DNA of 64,000 bases from Sphingomonas sp. URHD0057 (lineage in GTDB: Bacteria; Pseudomonadota; Alphaproteobacteria; Sphingomonadales; Sphingomonadaceae), in the NCBI RefSeq assembly GCF_000620665.1, contig NZ_JIAU01000005.1, positions 62,001-126,000 on the forward strand, read 5' to 3'. This document shows, piece after piece, positions 37,863 to 46,454 of this stretch. A model generated the notes under the pieces. That model had not been told where the DNA came from, made no database searches, and saw nothing but the letters and a program-made list of their open reading frames with translations. The position numbers and the translations under genes were made by a program. The stretch's first letter is position 1, and each line of letters begins with the position of its first letter.

Positions 37863-38926
37863 GCGCCAACCCCCCCGGAAAGGGTCGGCACGTCGAGCGC
37901 CTTGAATCCGTAATGCTTGAGCCAGCGGATATCGCCGTCGAAGAACGCGCGGAGGTCGTCCATGCCGTATTTGAGCATCGCCAGCCGGTCGATTCCGCAG
38001 CCGAAGGCAAAGCCCTGCCACTCGTCTGGATCGAGGCCGGCATTGGCGATCACGCGGGGATGGACCATGCCGCTTCCGAGCACTTCCATCCATCCCTCAC
38101 TGCCGCCGACGACGCGGCGGCCCTTCTCCATCGACCAGCCGACGTCGACCTCGGCCGACGGCTCGGTGAACGGGAAATAGCTCGGCCGCATCCTCAGCAC
38201 GAGATCGTCGCGCTCGAAGAACGCCTTGAGGAAGGTCTCCAGCGTCCACTTGAGGTGGCCGAGCGTGATGTTGCGGTCGAGGACCAGGCCTTCGACCTGG
38301 TGGAACATCGGCGTGTGGGTCGCATCGCTGTCGGAACGGTACACACGGCCGGGGGCGATCGTGTAGATCGGCGCGCCATGCACTTCCAACGCGCGGATCT
38401 GCACCGGCGAGGTATGCGTGCGGAGGACATATGGCTCATCGCCCGGCGCGCGCGGCTCGAGGTAGAAGGTATCCTGCATCGCGCGGGCCGGATGGTTCTC
38501 GGGCATGTTGAGCGCGGTGAAATTGTACCATTGGGTCTCGATCTCGGGCCCTTCGGCGACCGAGAATCCAAGGTCCGCGAAGATCTCGGCAAGCTCGTCC
38601 ATCACCTGGCTCACCGGATGGACGGTGCCGCTGATGCTGTCTGGCGCAGGCAGCGACAGGTCGACCTTTTCGGTCGCGAGCTTGCGTTCGAGCTCGGCGG
38701 ATTCGAGTTCGGCTTTGCGGCCTGCGATCGCGTCGGTGACCCGCCCGCGCAGGGCGTGGATTTTCGGGGCCTCCGCGGCGCGGGTTTCCGCGTCCATCCC
38801 GCCGAGCGACTTGAGCTTCGCGGTGATTTCGCCCGATTTGCCGAGCAGCGCGACGCGGACCGAATCGAGCGACTGCAGGCTGTCGGCAGCGAGGATCCGG
38901 TCGAGCATGGTTTCGGCGTCAGTCAC
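37859..38926 (-). CDS. pheS: Phenylalanyl-tRNA synthetase alpha subunit
   Basis: 355 residues. It has an N-terminal coiled-coil arm followed by the class II core: HPARAMQDTFYL, VLRTHTSPVQIR, GRVYRSDSDATHTPMFHQVE and the C-terminal AFGCGIDRLAMLKYGMDD (motif 3). The core binds ATP and phenylalanine. Upstream, 61 bases separate it from the divergent DUF5996 gene, so the usual link with rplT is interrupted. Confidence 0.97.
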   Translation of the reverse strand: MTDAETMLDRILAADSLQSLDSVRVALLGKSGEITAKLKSLGGMDAETRAAEAPKIHALRGRVTDAIAGRKAELESAELERKLATEKVDLSLPAPDSISGTVHPVSQVMDELAEIFADLGFSVAEGPEIETQWYNFTALNMPENHPARAMQDTFYLEPRAPGDEPYVLRTHTSPVQIRALEVHGAPIYTIAPGRVYRSDSDATHTPMFHQVEGLVLDRNITLGHLKWTLETFLKAFFERDDLVLRMRPSYFPFTEPSAEVDVGWSMEKGRRVVGGSEGWMEVLGSGMVHPRVIANAGLDPDEWQGFAFGCGIDRLAMLKYGMDDLRAFFDGDIRWLKHYGFKALDVPTLSGGVGA

Positions 38927-38987
38927 AGCGGCGCTCTAGCAATGCCGCACTGCAAAATGCAAAGGCGGGCACGAAAGGGCTGCTTCA

Positions 38988-39899
38988 ATGACCGATTGGC
39001 CCGAACTCGATCCCGCGCGCGATGGCGACACCTTCGCGGTCCTGCATCTCGCGAGCCAGATGCTGGGGAAGATTCGCCTAGCTCATGCGACCTGGCAGAA
39101 CCACGGCTGGCACCTGACCCTTCGCCCGCGCGCCAACGGCCTGGCCATCCTCCCGGCTCCGGCCTCGCCCGGGCGCAGCTTCGCCCTGACGCTCGACCTG
39201 TGCGCGCACGGCATTGCGCTGGCCGTCAGCGATGGCGGGCGCGACCTGGTTCCTTTCGCGGGTCAGACGATCGCGGATATTCACGCGGGGCTGATCGCGA
39301 TGCTCGACAAGCACGAGCTGCCGTCGGCCTTCAACGGCCGCCCCAACGAGATTGCGGACGCGGTTCGCTTCGCCGACGACCGCGCCGAACGCCGCTACGA
39401 TGCCGACAGCGCGCGACGCTTGCTGACCGCGCTGCAGCTGGTGGTTCCGATCTTCGACCGCTTCCGCGCCGGCTTCCTCGGCAAAGCCAGCCCGGTCCAT
39501 TTTTTCTGGGGCAGTTTCGACCTCGCCGTGACTCGTTTCTCCGGCCGTCGCGCACCCGAACATCCCGGCGGGATCCCGGGCTTGCCCGACCGCATCACCC
39601 GCGAAGCCTATAGCCACGAAGTATCCAGCGCCGGCTTCTGGCCGGGCGGCGTGACCGCCGTCGATCCGATCTTCTACAGCTACGCGTATCCCGAGCCCGA
39701 CGGGTTTCGAACGTCGACCATTGCGGGAGGATCGTTCGATGAGACGCTGGGCGAGTTCACCCTGCGCTATGCGGACGTTCGCTCGGCACCGGATCCGCCA
39801 GCCATGCTGACCGGCTTTCTCCAGTCCACCTACGATGCGGCCGCCGACCTCGCCCACTGGGACCGCGCCGCCCTCGAGCGCGAGCCGGTGGCGCCATAA
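38988..39899 (+). CDS. DUF5996 family protein
   Basis: 303 residues, beta-rich, with no signal or membrane segment. Sequence blocks such as WQNHGWHLTLRPRANGL, SPVHFFWGSFDLAVTRFSGR and AYSHEVSSAGFWPGG fit DUF5996, a widespread family of unknown function. It points opposite to pheS and rplT and sits between them, where most bacteria keep rplT and pheS adjacent. The stop is two bases before the T-tract of the rplT terminator. Confidence 0.82.
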   Translation: MTDWPELDPARDGDTFAVLHLASQMLGKIRLAHATWQNHGWHLTLRPRANGLAILPAPASPGRSFALTLDLCAHGIALAVSDGGRDLVPFAGQTIADIHAGLIAMLDKHELPSAFNGRPNEIADAVRFADDRAERRYDADSARRLLTALQLVVPIFDRFRAGFLGKASPVHFFWGSFDLAVTRFSGRRAPEHPGGIPGLPDRITREAYSHEVSSAGFWPGGVTAVDPIFYSYAYPEPDGFRTSTIAGGSFDETLGEFTLRYADVRSAPDPPAMLTGFLQSTYDAAADLAHWDRAALEREPVAP

Positions 39900-39930
39900 G
39901 AAAAGGGCGCCGCGATTTCTCGCGACGCCC
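39898..39930 (-). terminator. Rho-independent terminator of rpmI-rplT
   Basis: On the minus strand GGGCGTCGCGA and TCGCGGCGCCC form an 11-bp stem with one wobble pair and loop GAAA, followed by TTTTCTT. It begins 23 bases after the rplT stop. Confidence 0.88.
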
Positions 39931-39953
39931 ACCTTGTTCCTTGCTGAGAAGGC

Positions 39954-40322
39954 TTAAGCCGCCTTCTTCTCCAGCGCGCCCTTCGCTTGCGCGATAATCG
40001 CCGAGAACGCTTCGCCCTCGTGCATCGCGATGTCGGCGAGCACCTTGCGGTCGAGCGTCACGCCGGCGAGGTTCAGCGCGTGGATGAACTGGCCGTAGGT
40101 CATGCCCTCGGCACGAACCGCGGCGTTGATGCGCTGGATCCACAAAGCGCGGAAGCTCCGCTTCTTCACCTTGCGGTCGCGATAGGCATATTGCCCGGCC
40201 TTCTCGACGGCCTGGCGGGCGATCCGGATCGTGTTCTTGCGGCGGCCGTAATAGCCCTTCGCATTCTCCAGGATCCGCTTGTGCTTGGCGCGGGTGGTTA
40301 CACCCCGTTTGACGCGTGCCAT
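39954..40322 (-). CDS. rplT: 50S ribosomal protein L20
   Basis: 122 residues, very basic, beginning [20 protein letters not shown], with [20 protein letters not shown] and [20 protein letters not shown], all typical of L20. It binds 23S rRNA early in large-subunit assembly. It follows rpmI by 12 bases. A strong terminator follows. infC, which usually heads this operon, is not next to it here. Confidence 0.98.
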   Translation of the reverse strand: MARVKRGVTTRAKHKRILENAKGYYGRRKNTIRIARQAVEKAGQYAYRDRKVKKRSFRALWIQRINAAVRAEGMTYGQFIHALNLAGVTLDRKVLADIAMHEGEAFSAIIAQAKGALEKKAA

Positions 40323-40334
40323 GTCTCGGCCTCC

Positions 40335-40538
40335 TTACTTCAGGCCGTACGGGGCCCAGGCCTTCACGCGCGCCGTATCGGCGTCGGCGAGAATTTCTGT
40401 GCCGCGGTTCTGGCGGATGTACTTGGCGTTGTGGCTGATCAGGCGGTGGCGCTTGCCGGCGACCCCGTGCTTGATCTTGCCCGTCGCCGTGAGCTTGAAG
40501 CGTTTCTTGACGCCGCTCTTGGTCTTGAGCTTGGGCAT
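40335..40538 (-). CDS. rpmI: 50S ribosomal protein L35
   Basis: 67 residues starting MPKLKTKSGVKKRFKLTATG, with RHRLISHNAKYIRQNRGT, characteristic of L35. The start is fixed by AAGGAGA seven bases upstream of the ATG; the longer open frame back to 40622 is not used. It is co-transcribed with rplT. Confidence 0.98.
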   Translation of the reverse strand: MPKLKTKSGVKKRFKLTATGKIKHGVAGKRHRLISHNAKYIRQNRGTEILADADTARVKAWAPYGLK

Positions 40539-40670
40539 TTTCGTCTCCTTGTGTGCGTCCTTGGGACGCGACGTTATCCGACCGCCACGGCATGCCTTCC
40601 GGCCGGGCCATTGGTTTTCCAACGATCTGGAAAGCGCGCGCCTATAAAGACGAGGGGCGCGACATGCAAC

Positions 40671-41324
40671 CTACCAGGGCAGTTGCTTGCCTTGCGGATT
40701 GAAGAAACGGCCCGAGTGTTGCGGCTCCAGCGCGCCGATGAGCCGGCGCAGGCTACGGACGCTGGTCTCCGGATCGATCGGAGCCGACGGGCCGCCCATT
40801 CCGGTCTTTACCCAGCCCGGATGGAAGAGCGCGCAGATGACGTCGGGGTTCTCGATCGCCAGCCTCCGCCAGGCTGAGTTCAGCGCAGATTTCGACGAGC
40901 GATAGGCGACGCTTCCGCCGGGCGAATTGTCGGAAAGGCTTCCCCTGGTTGAGCTGATCGCAATCAGCTTCCCGCCCGATTGGCGAATGGCAGGAAGTAC
41001 CGACTGGGCAAGGAGGAAAGGCGCGATCGCGTTGACCGTAAAGGCTTCGGACCACTCCCTGGCGTCGTCGGCACCCGTCACCGTCTCCGGCCCGCGGGTT
41101 CCCGCGTTGGCGATCAGCAGGTCCAACTCCGAAATGCGCTGACCAAGCCCCACGATCGCCGAGAAATCGCCCATGTCGAGAGTCTCGAACGTCACGCCGA
41201 GCTCGCCCAATTCCGAACTCGATTGCCGGCCCGTGGCGATGACCGACCAGCCGTCGGCAGCATATTGGCGCGCAAATTCCAGGCCAAGGCCGCGATTTGC
41301 GCCGGTGATCAGGACGGTCGGCAT
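40671..41324 (-). CDS. Short-chain dehydrogenase/reductase (copy 1)
   Basis: 217 residues from the ATG giving MPTVLITGANRGLGLEFARQ. The TGANRGLG cofactor motif, LLIANAG and the catalytic YRSSK (Tyr-x3-Lys) preceded by AISSTRGS mark a classical SDR. It probably reduces or oxidises a small carbonyl compound with NAD(P). A paralogue lies 270 bases away (41592-42254) with the same ending (GKFL/GRFF ... PW), so the pair arose by duplication. The substrate is unknown. Confidence 0.88.
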   Translation of the reverse strand: MPTVLITGANRGLGLEFARQYAADGWSVIATGRQSSSELGELGVTFETLDMGDFSAIVGLGQRISELDLLIANAGTRGPETVTGADDAREWSEAFTVNAIAPFLLAQSVLPAIRQSGGKLIAISSTRGSLSDNSPGGSVAYRSSKSALNSAWRRLAIENPDVICALFHPGWVKTGMGGPSAPIDPETSVRSLRRLIGALEPQHSGRFFNPQGKQLPW

Positions 41325-41354
41325 GGGTTCGTACACGCGGGTCGCGCGCTCAAG

Positions 41355-41387
41355 TCAATCGAACAGGCTGGAGATGCTGGTCGCGTC
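41355..41387 (-). repeat. Extra copy of the prs 3' end (left boundary repeat)
   Basis: Bases 41356-41387 match 43781-43812 at 29 of 32 positions, in the same orientation. On the minus strand both end with codons for a Thr-Ser-Ile/Val-Ser-Ser-Leu-Phe-Asp tail and a stop. At 43780 this is the true C-terminus of Prs. Here it is an orphan next to a broken VOC gene. Confidence 0.85.
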
Positions 41388-41588
41388 CCGGCCGCGTCCG
41401 AGGGCATCACGCTGCACCTCCACGTCCCCGACATGGATGCCTTCTGGCAGCAGGCCGTCGGCGCCGGCGCGACCGTGACGATGGCCTTGGAGGATCAGTT
41501 CTGGGGCGATCGCTACGGCCAGGTGCAAGACCCGTTCGGGCACCGCTGGTCGATCGGCGCGCCGGTCAAGGCCGACCAGCCCGGCTAA
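41388..41588 (+). pseudogene. Truncated VOC (glyoxalase/PhnB-like) protein, C-terminal half only
   Basis: The frame reads EGITLHLHVPDMDAFWQQAV, GAGATVTMALEDQFWGDRYG and VQDPFGHRWSIG, the C-terminal half of a PhnB-like VOC protein (intact members are about 150 residues). No N-terminal half precedes it. The frame upstream runs straight into the orphan prs tail at 41355-41387, so the 5' part was lost at that junction. The frame has no plausible start codon for a functional protein. Confidence 0.75.
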
Positions 41589-41591
41589 GCC

Positions 41592-42254
41592 TCACCATGG
41601 AATTTCGGAGCCGTCGCGGCGCAGGAACTTCCCGGTCTGGCCGATCGTCAACCGCTCGATCAGGCCGCGCATCGCGGTGACGCTCTCCTCCGGCGTAAGC
41701 TCCGCTCCGGCGCCGCCCATGCGCGTCTTGACCCAGCCGGGGCTCAGCATCGCCGCCGTTACGCCCTGCGCCCGCGCCTCGAGTGCGAGAGAGCGCCAGG
41801 CCATGTTCAGCGCCGCCTTCGATGCCCGATAGGGGATCCAGCCGCCCGTCGTGTCCGCAAGACTGCCCATGCCGCTAGTGATGGCGATCAGCTTCGCGCC
41901 GGTCGCCGCCGCGTTCGGCAGCAAGCCTCGCGCCAGCATGAACGGCGCGATCGAATTGACGACCATCATCCTCGCCCACCGTTTCGCCTCGGCAATGGTG
42001 TCGGCGTTCATCGGATCGTTCGTTCCGGCATTCGCGACGAGCAGGTCGAGCGCGTCGACCTTTGCGGCAAAGTCGGCGACCGCATCGAGGTCAGCCATGT
42101 CGAGCTGCTCCACACGCACCGGAAGAGCCTTGAGCTCGTCGGTATCCGCTGGGTCGCGCGCCGTGGCGATCACGCTCCAGCCGTCGCTCGAATATTGGCG
42201 AGCAAACTCGAGGCCGATGCCGCGGTTCGCGCCGGTGATCAGGACGGTCGTCAT
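41592..42254 (-). CDS. Short-chain dehydrogenase/reductase (copy 2)
   Basis: 220 residues from the ATG giving MTTVLITGANRGIGLEFARQ. The cofactor motif TGANRGIG, LLVANAGTN and the catalytic YRASK after AITSGMGS are intact. It is closely similar to copy 1 at 40671-41324 and lies inside the segment bounded by the two prs tails. Both may use the same kind of substrate. The cupin gene begins 24 bases upstream and may share its transcript. Confidence 0.88.
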   Translation of the reverse strand: MTTVLITGANRGIGLEFARQYSSDGWSVIATARDPADTDELKALPVRVEQLDMADLDAVADFAAKVDALDLLVANAGTNDPMNADTIAEAKRWARMMVVNSIAPFMLARGLLPNAAATGAKLIAITSGMGSLADTTGGWIPYRASKAALNMAWRSLALEARAQGVTAAMLSPGWVKTRMGGAGAELTPEESVTAMRGLIERLTIGQTGKFLRRDGSEIPW

Positions 42255-42277
42255 GCGCGGGCTAACGCGCGACTCGC

Positions 42278-42640
42278 TCAATCGTGCGCCGCATATTTGT
42301 CGGCGCCCATGAAATGGAGCGAGACATACGCCTCGTCTCCGACCACCCAGCTGTCGTGGCCGCGCGGGATGTAGAAAATGTCACCGGCGCGCATCTCGAT
42401 GATTTCGCCATTGTCCATTGCGGCCGTCGCGCGGCCCGAGACGACCATGCCGACATGTTCCACCTGGCAGCTCGGCTGGCCGAGCGGCGCGCCGACATGG
42501 ACCGACCATTTCCACCCCGGCTGGTAGGTCGCGCGGCCGATGGTCATGCCGCCGGCGTGGACCAGTTCGAACCGCCCCAGCTCGAACTCGCGCACCTCGT
42601 CGGGCCGCTCGAAGCGCTTGAGGACGACGTCGAGGTCCAT
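42278..42640 (-). CDS. Cupin domain protein
   Basis: 120 residues in a single small barrel. Metal-site segments are WSVHVGAPLGQPSCQVEHVG and a second motif IPRGHDSWVVGDE. The middle strand has VVSGRATAAMDNGEIIEMRAGDIFY. Such stand-alone cupins act as small-molecule binders or isomerases. No specific role is evident. It lies between SDR copy 2 and a nuclease-like gene, three bases from the latter. Confidence 0.82.
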   Translation of the reverse strand: MDLDVVLKRFERPDEVREFELGRFELVHAGGMTIGRATYQPGWKWSVHVGAPLGQPSCQVEHVGMVVSGRATAAMDNGEIIEMRAGDIFYIPRGHDSWVVGDEAYVSLHFMGADKYAAHD

Positions 42641-42643
42641 TTT

Positions 42644-43774
42644 TCAGCGATGGCCGGCGCTGGCTTGCGAGCGTGCCAAATCGACAAGCTCCTGCACAAA
42701 TTGGCCGAGCAGTGCCCTGCCGGCAGGATCATTGAGGTGCTGTAGCGAAAACGTCGGAAATCCGTTGGTGTTCGTTGTGGAGAGTGGCCCGACGATTTTT
42801 ACTAGGCCGTCATACAGGTCTTGGCGCTTTTCGGGTGACGCGAAAGCCGGATTCGATGCGAGATACTTCAAGTTGAACTGAACGGCACCCTTGCTCCAGT
42901 ACACGAGTCCAAAGGGATAGAGCGGCCCACTCGCCGTTTCAAAAACCGCAATGATCGAGCCCTGAGTAGAAGTAACCTGTGCCGATCCACCTGCTTTGTC
43001 GATCAAACCAATGTATTCCTCCGCAGCAGCAACCGCTGCCTGACCGAGTGGCAAGATATGTTTCTCAACCCATTGATCGCGCGAGATCGGCGCCCGGTCT
43101 GATCGCGCAGCCTTACTGTCCTGCGCTCGTTCGGTCTCGCCAATGATCCGGGGCGCGAGCGCGGTCAGTCCTCCGTCGCTTTCAAACCAGGCAAGTTCGA
43201 CAGCCCGCACGTCTGCTCGCATCTGCTCGTTCAGGAATTCGACGATTCTCGCCAGCTCGCGCGGAATCGTGTCGGCGACAAAGACCAATTTTACCCTTCC
43301 GGCTGCAAAATTCGCATCGACTTGCTGCCAGAACTCATCCGGACTTCGATCAAAGCCCAAGAATTCCGCGAGAACCACATCAGCATTCTTGTTCAGCTTC
43401 GTCATCGATTCCGCGAAGCTCTCGGCGATCCGCCCCGCCCGCCAGTATGCCGTCCCGTTCGCGGCATAATCCAGCATCTGGCCGACCACCTCGCGTCGCA
43501 GTCGAGTGTCGCTTGCCCGCTTCAGTTCTACCAAGACCGGTATGCCGGTGCGCGTAACGAACAGGTGATCAAGAGACCATCTTCCGGAACCCTCGACTTG
43601 ATCGGCGATCGGCTGTTCTCGTTTGATTAGCAGCAAGTTGCCGTCCCGGTCGGCAATGACCTCCGGATGGGCCGCGACCAAGGCCTGCATGAAGTCTTCG
43701 TTGCGAGGTCCAGATGGGCGCATTGCTGTGAGAGCGCCCGAAGTGTCGACAGTGTAGATAAGGGCAGCAGTCAT
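42644..43774 (-). CDS. PD-(D/E)XK nuclease-like protein of unknown function
   Basis: 376 residues with no signal or membrane segment. The N-terminal part carries WSLDHLFVTRTGIPVLVELK, an Asp...Glu-x-Lys arrangement like the PD-(D/E)XK nuclease core, followed by RREVVGQMLDYAANG. Two further regions (FAAGRVKLVFVADTIPRELA and FGLVYWSKGAVQFNLKYLAS) are not recognisable. Base composition is visibly poorer in GC than its neighbours, suggesting transfer. It ends three bases before the cupin start side and begins six bases from the prs stop. A DNA-related or defence function is possible but unproven. Confidence 0.6.
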   Translation of the reverse strand: MTAALIYTVDTSGALTAMRPSGPRNEDFMQALVAAHPEVIADRDGNLLLIKREQPIADQVEGSGRWSLDHLFVTRTGIPVLVELKRASDTRLRREVVGQMLDYAANGTAYWRAGRIAESFAESMTKLNKNADVVLAEFLGFDRSPDEFWQQVDANFAAGRVKLVFVADTIPRELARIVEFLNEQMRADVRAVELAWFESDGGLTALAPRIIGETERAQDSKAARSDRAPISRDQWVEKHILPLGQAAVAAAEEYIGLIDKAGGSAQVTSTQGSIIAVFETASGPLYPFGLVYWSKGAVQFNLKYLASNPAFASPEKRQDLYDGLVKIVGPLSTTNTNGFPTFSLQHLNDPAGRALLGQFVQELVDLARSQASAGHR

Positions 43775-43779
43775 CTTAC

Positions 43780-43812
43780 TCAGTCGAACAGGCTGGAGAC
43801 GCTGGTCTCGTC
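43780..43812 (-). repeat. prs 3' end, right boundary repeat
   Basis: This is the genuine prs C-terminal coding segment, repeated at 41355-41387 (29 of 32 bases alike). The two copies are direct repeats bounding about 2.4 kb. Confidence 0.85.
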
Positions 43813-44715
43813 GGCGATTCGGCGGATCGCCTCGGCGAGCAGGGGCGCGATGGTCAAGCGGCGGATCTTGCCTTCGGCGGGGTCAGCCTCGCCGCTCCAG
43901 ATCGAATCGGTGACGACGAGCTCGCTGAGCACGGACTTCGCGACACGCGCTGCGGCGGCGCCCGACAGCACGCCGTGGGTGCAATAAGCGAAGACTTCGA
44001 TCGCGCCCTGCTGCTTCAGCGCCGCGGCCGCGTTGCACAGGGTGCCGGCCGAATCGACGATATCGTCGATGAGGATGCAGGTGCGCCCCTCGACGTCGCC
44101 GATGATGTTCATCACCTCCGATTCACCGGCGCGCTCGCGGCGCTTGTCGACGATCGCCAACGGCGCGTTGTTGAGGCGCTTGGCGAGCCCGCGGGCGCGA
44201 ACCACCCCGCCGACGTCGGGCGACACCACCAGCAGGTTCTTGTTCGTGAGCCGCGCATGGATGTCGGCCGCGATCACCGGCGAGGCGAACAGATTGTCGG
44301 TGGGGATGTCGAAAAAGCCCTGGATCTGGCCCGCATGAAGGTCGATCGACAACACCCGGTTGGCGCCGGCGGTGGTGATCAGGTTAGCGACCAGCTTGGC
44401 CGAGATCGGGGTACGCGGGCCGGGTTTGCGGTCCTGGCGGGCATAGCCGAAATAGGGCAGCACCGCGGTGATCCGCTTGGCCGACGCGCGCCTCAGCGCA
44501 TCGATGCAGATCAGCAGCTCCATCAGATTATCGTTGGCCGGGTAGCTGGTCGACTGGATCACGAATACGTCCTCGCCGCGGACGTTCTCGTTGATCTCGA
44601 CGAACACCTCCTCGTCGGCGAAGCGGCGCACGCTGGCGTCGGTCAACGGCATTTCGAGATAGTCGGAAATCGATCGGGCCAGCGGCAGGTTGCTGTTCCC
44701 GGCGAGCAATTTCAT
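43780..44715 (-). CDS. prs: Ribose-phosphate pyrophosphokinase
   Basis: 311 residues. It starts [20 protein letters not shown], with the ATP-binding [20 protein letters not shown], the catalytic loop, [18 protein letters not shown] and the PRPP-binding [13 protein letters not shown]. It makes PRPP for nucleotide, His and Trp synthesis. The C-terminus SVSSLFD is duplicated as an orphan DNA fragment at 41355-41387. It is divergent from nadE. Confidence 0.97.
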   Translation of the reverse strand: MKLLAGNSNLPLARSISDYLEMPLTDASVRRFADEEVFVEINENVRGEDVFVIQSTSYPANDNLMELLICIDALRRASAKRITAVLPYFGYARQDRKPGPRTPISAKLVANLITTAGANRVLSIDLHAGQIQGFFDIPTDNLFASPVIAADIHARLTNKNLLVVSPDVGGVVRARGLAKRLNNAPLAIVDKRRERAGESEVMNIIGDVEGRTCILIDDIVDSAGTLCNAAAALKQQGAIEVFAYCTHGVLSGAAAARVAKSVLSELVVTDSIWSGEADPAEGKIRRLTIAPLLAEAIRRIADETSVSSLFD

Positions 44716-44807
44716 GTGATGATTCCCCAGCGTGTGACGGGGCTTTAGCGGGGCAGCGCGGCGCGCGTAAAGGTTGCCGCGGGCCGGATGCTCGCTAAAT
44801 CGCCCTC

Positions 44808-46454
44808 ATGACCGACAAGCTGACCATCGCGCTCGCCCAGATGAACCAGCGCGTCGGCGATCTCCCGTCCAACGCCGCCGCGATGCTCGAGATGCGCCGC
44901 CGGGCGACGGGCGCGGACCTCCTGATGTGCCCTGAGCTGCAGCTGACCGGCTACCCGCCCGAGGATCTGATCCTCAAGCCGGAGTTCGTCCGACGCGTTC
45001 ATGAATGCACCGACGAGCTGGTGGCGGCGACCACCGAGCCCGGGCCGGCGATGCTGATCGGCACGGTGATCGCGGAAGGAAGCGCGGTCTACAACGCCTT
45101 CATCCTCGCCCAGGGCGGCAAGGTCATCGGCCGCACACTGAAGCGCGAGCTGCCCAATTACGGCACCTTCGACGAGAAGCGCGTGTTCACGCCGGGGCCG
45201 CTGCCTGAACCGATCGACTATATGGGCGCCAAGCTCGGCGTGCCGATCTGCGAGGACATCTGGCAGGAGGTGGTCTGCGCGCATCTCGCGGATGCCGGCG
45301 CCGAAATATTGCTGGTGCCCAACGGCAGCCCCTATGAGCTCGACAAGGACGAGACCCGCTATCACCTGGTCCGATCGCGCACGATCCAGACCGGGTTGCC
45401 GATCGTCTATCTCAACCGCGTCGGCGGGCAGGACGAGCTGGTGTTCGACGGCTCGTCGTTCGTCATCCATCCGGATGGAGAGCGGGTGGTCCAGTTCTGC
45501 GACTGGAACGAGGAACTCATCGTCACGGATTGGGAGCGGACGGTCGAGGGCTGGCGCTGCATGACGCGGGAGAGCCACATCGTCGATACGTTCCCCGAGG
45601 ACGTCTACCAGGCGATGATTGTCGGCCTGCGCGACTATGTCGGGCGCAACGGCTTTCCGGGCGTGATCCTCGGCCTGTCCGGCGGGATCGACAGCGCTTT
45701 GTCCGCGGCCATCGCGGTCGATGCCCTCGGACCGGACAAGGTGTGCGGCGTGATGCTTCCATCGAAATATACCAGCGAGGAGAGCCTCGCTGATGCGCGC
45801 GAGTGCGCCCGGCTGCTCGGTTGCCGCCATGACGTCGTATCGATCGCCCCGGCGGTCACGGCGGTTGCCGAGATGCTGCCCGAGATGAGCGCGCTCGCCG
45901 CCGAGAATGTTCAGGCGCGCCTGCGCATGGTGGCGCTGATGGCGCTGTCCAACTCTGGCGGGCAGATGCTGCTCACCACCGGCAACAAGAGCGAGATGAG
46001 CGTCGGCTATGCGACCCTCTACGGCGACATGGCGGGCGGCTATTCCGTCCTCAAGGACGCCTACAAGACCACGGTATTCGCGCTGTCCAAGTGGCGCAAT
46101 CACAAGCGGCCCGAGGGCGCGCTTGGGCCCGACGGTCCGGTCATGCCGGAGCGGGTCATCACCAAGCCGCCGAGCGCCGAGCTGCGGCCGGATCAGAAGG
46201 ATGAGGACAGTCTTCCGCCTTATTCGGTGCTCGACCGCGTCCTCGAGGGGCTGGTCGACAAGGAACTGAGCGTGAGGGAAGTCGCGGCGGCGACTGGTGC
46301 GGACGTCGCGCTGGTGGCCGATATCGAGACGAAGCTGCTGCGCGCCGAATATAAGCGCCGCCAGGCGCCCCCCGGGGTCAAGATCGGCAACCGCAACTTC
46401 GGCCGCGACCGCCGCTACCCGATCAGCAATTTCTTCCACACGGGCCCGAAGTGA
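44808..46454 (+). CDS. nadE: Glutamine-dependent NAD+ synthetase
   Basis: 548 residues with two domains. The N-terminal nitrilase-fold glutaminase has the triad Glu43 (CPELQLTGYP), Lys112 (LKRELPNYGTF) and Cys148 (GVPICEDIW). The C-terminal synthetase has the PP-loop LSGGIDSAL near residue 290. It amidates deamido-NAD to NAD using glutamine. A long open frame on the other strand (44745-46439) is an artefact of high GC. The stop overlaps the gltX start. Confidence 0.97.
   Translation: MTDKLTIALAQMNQRVGDLPSNAAAMLEMRRRATGADLLMCPELQLTGYPPEDLILKPEFVRRVHECTDELVAATTEPGPAMLIGTVIAEGSAVYNAFILAQGGKVIGRTLKRELPNYGTFDEKRVFTPGPLPEPIDYMGAKLGVPICEDIWQEVVCAHLADAGAEILLVPNGSPYELDKDETRYHLVRSRTIQTGLPIVYLNRVGGQDELVFDGSSFVIHPDGERVVQFCDWNEELIVTDWERTVEGWRCMTRESHIVDTFPEDVYQAMIVGLRDYVGRNGFPGVILGLSGGIDSALSAAIAVDALGPDKVCGVMLPSKYTSEESLADARECARLLGCRHDVVSIAPAVTAVAEMLPEMSALAAENVQARLRMVALMALSNSGGQMLLTTGNKSEMSVGYATLYGDMAGGYSVLKDAYKTTVFALSKWRNHKRPEGALGPDGPVMPERVITKPPSAELRPDQKDEDSLPPYSVLDRVLEGLVDKELSVREVAAATGADVALVADIETKLLRAEYKRRQAPPGVKIGNRNFGRDRRYPISNFFHTGPK

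Noticed and set aside
41355-41543. Minus-strand frame ending in the orphan prs tail as a real small gene
   Set aside because: Its upstream part is antisense to the VOC fragment. Only the last nine or ten codons resemble Prs, so it is a rearrangement product.
44745-46439. Long minus-strand open frame opposite nadE
   Set aside because: nadE has complete catalytic motifs on the plus strand. The opposite frame has no family resemblance and reflects high GC at third codon positions.
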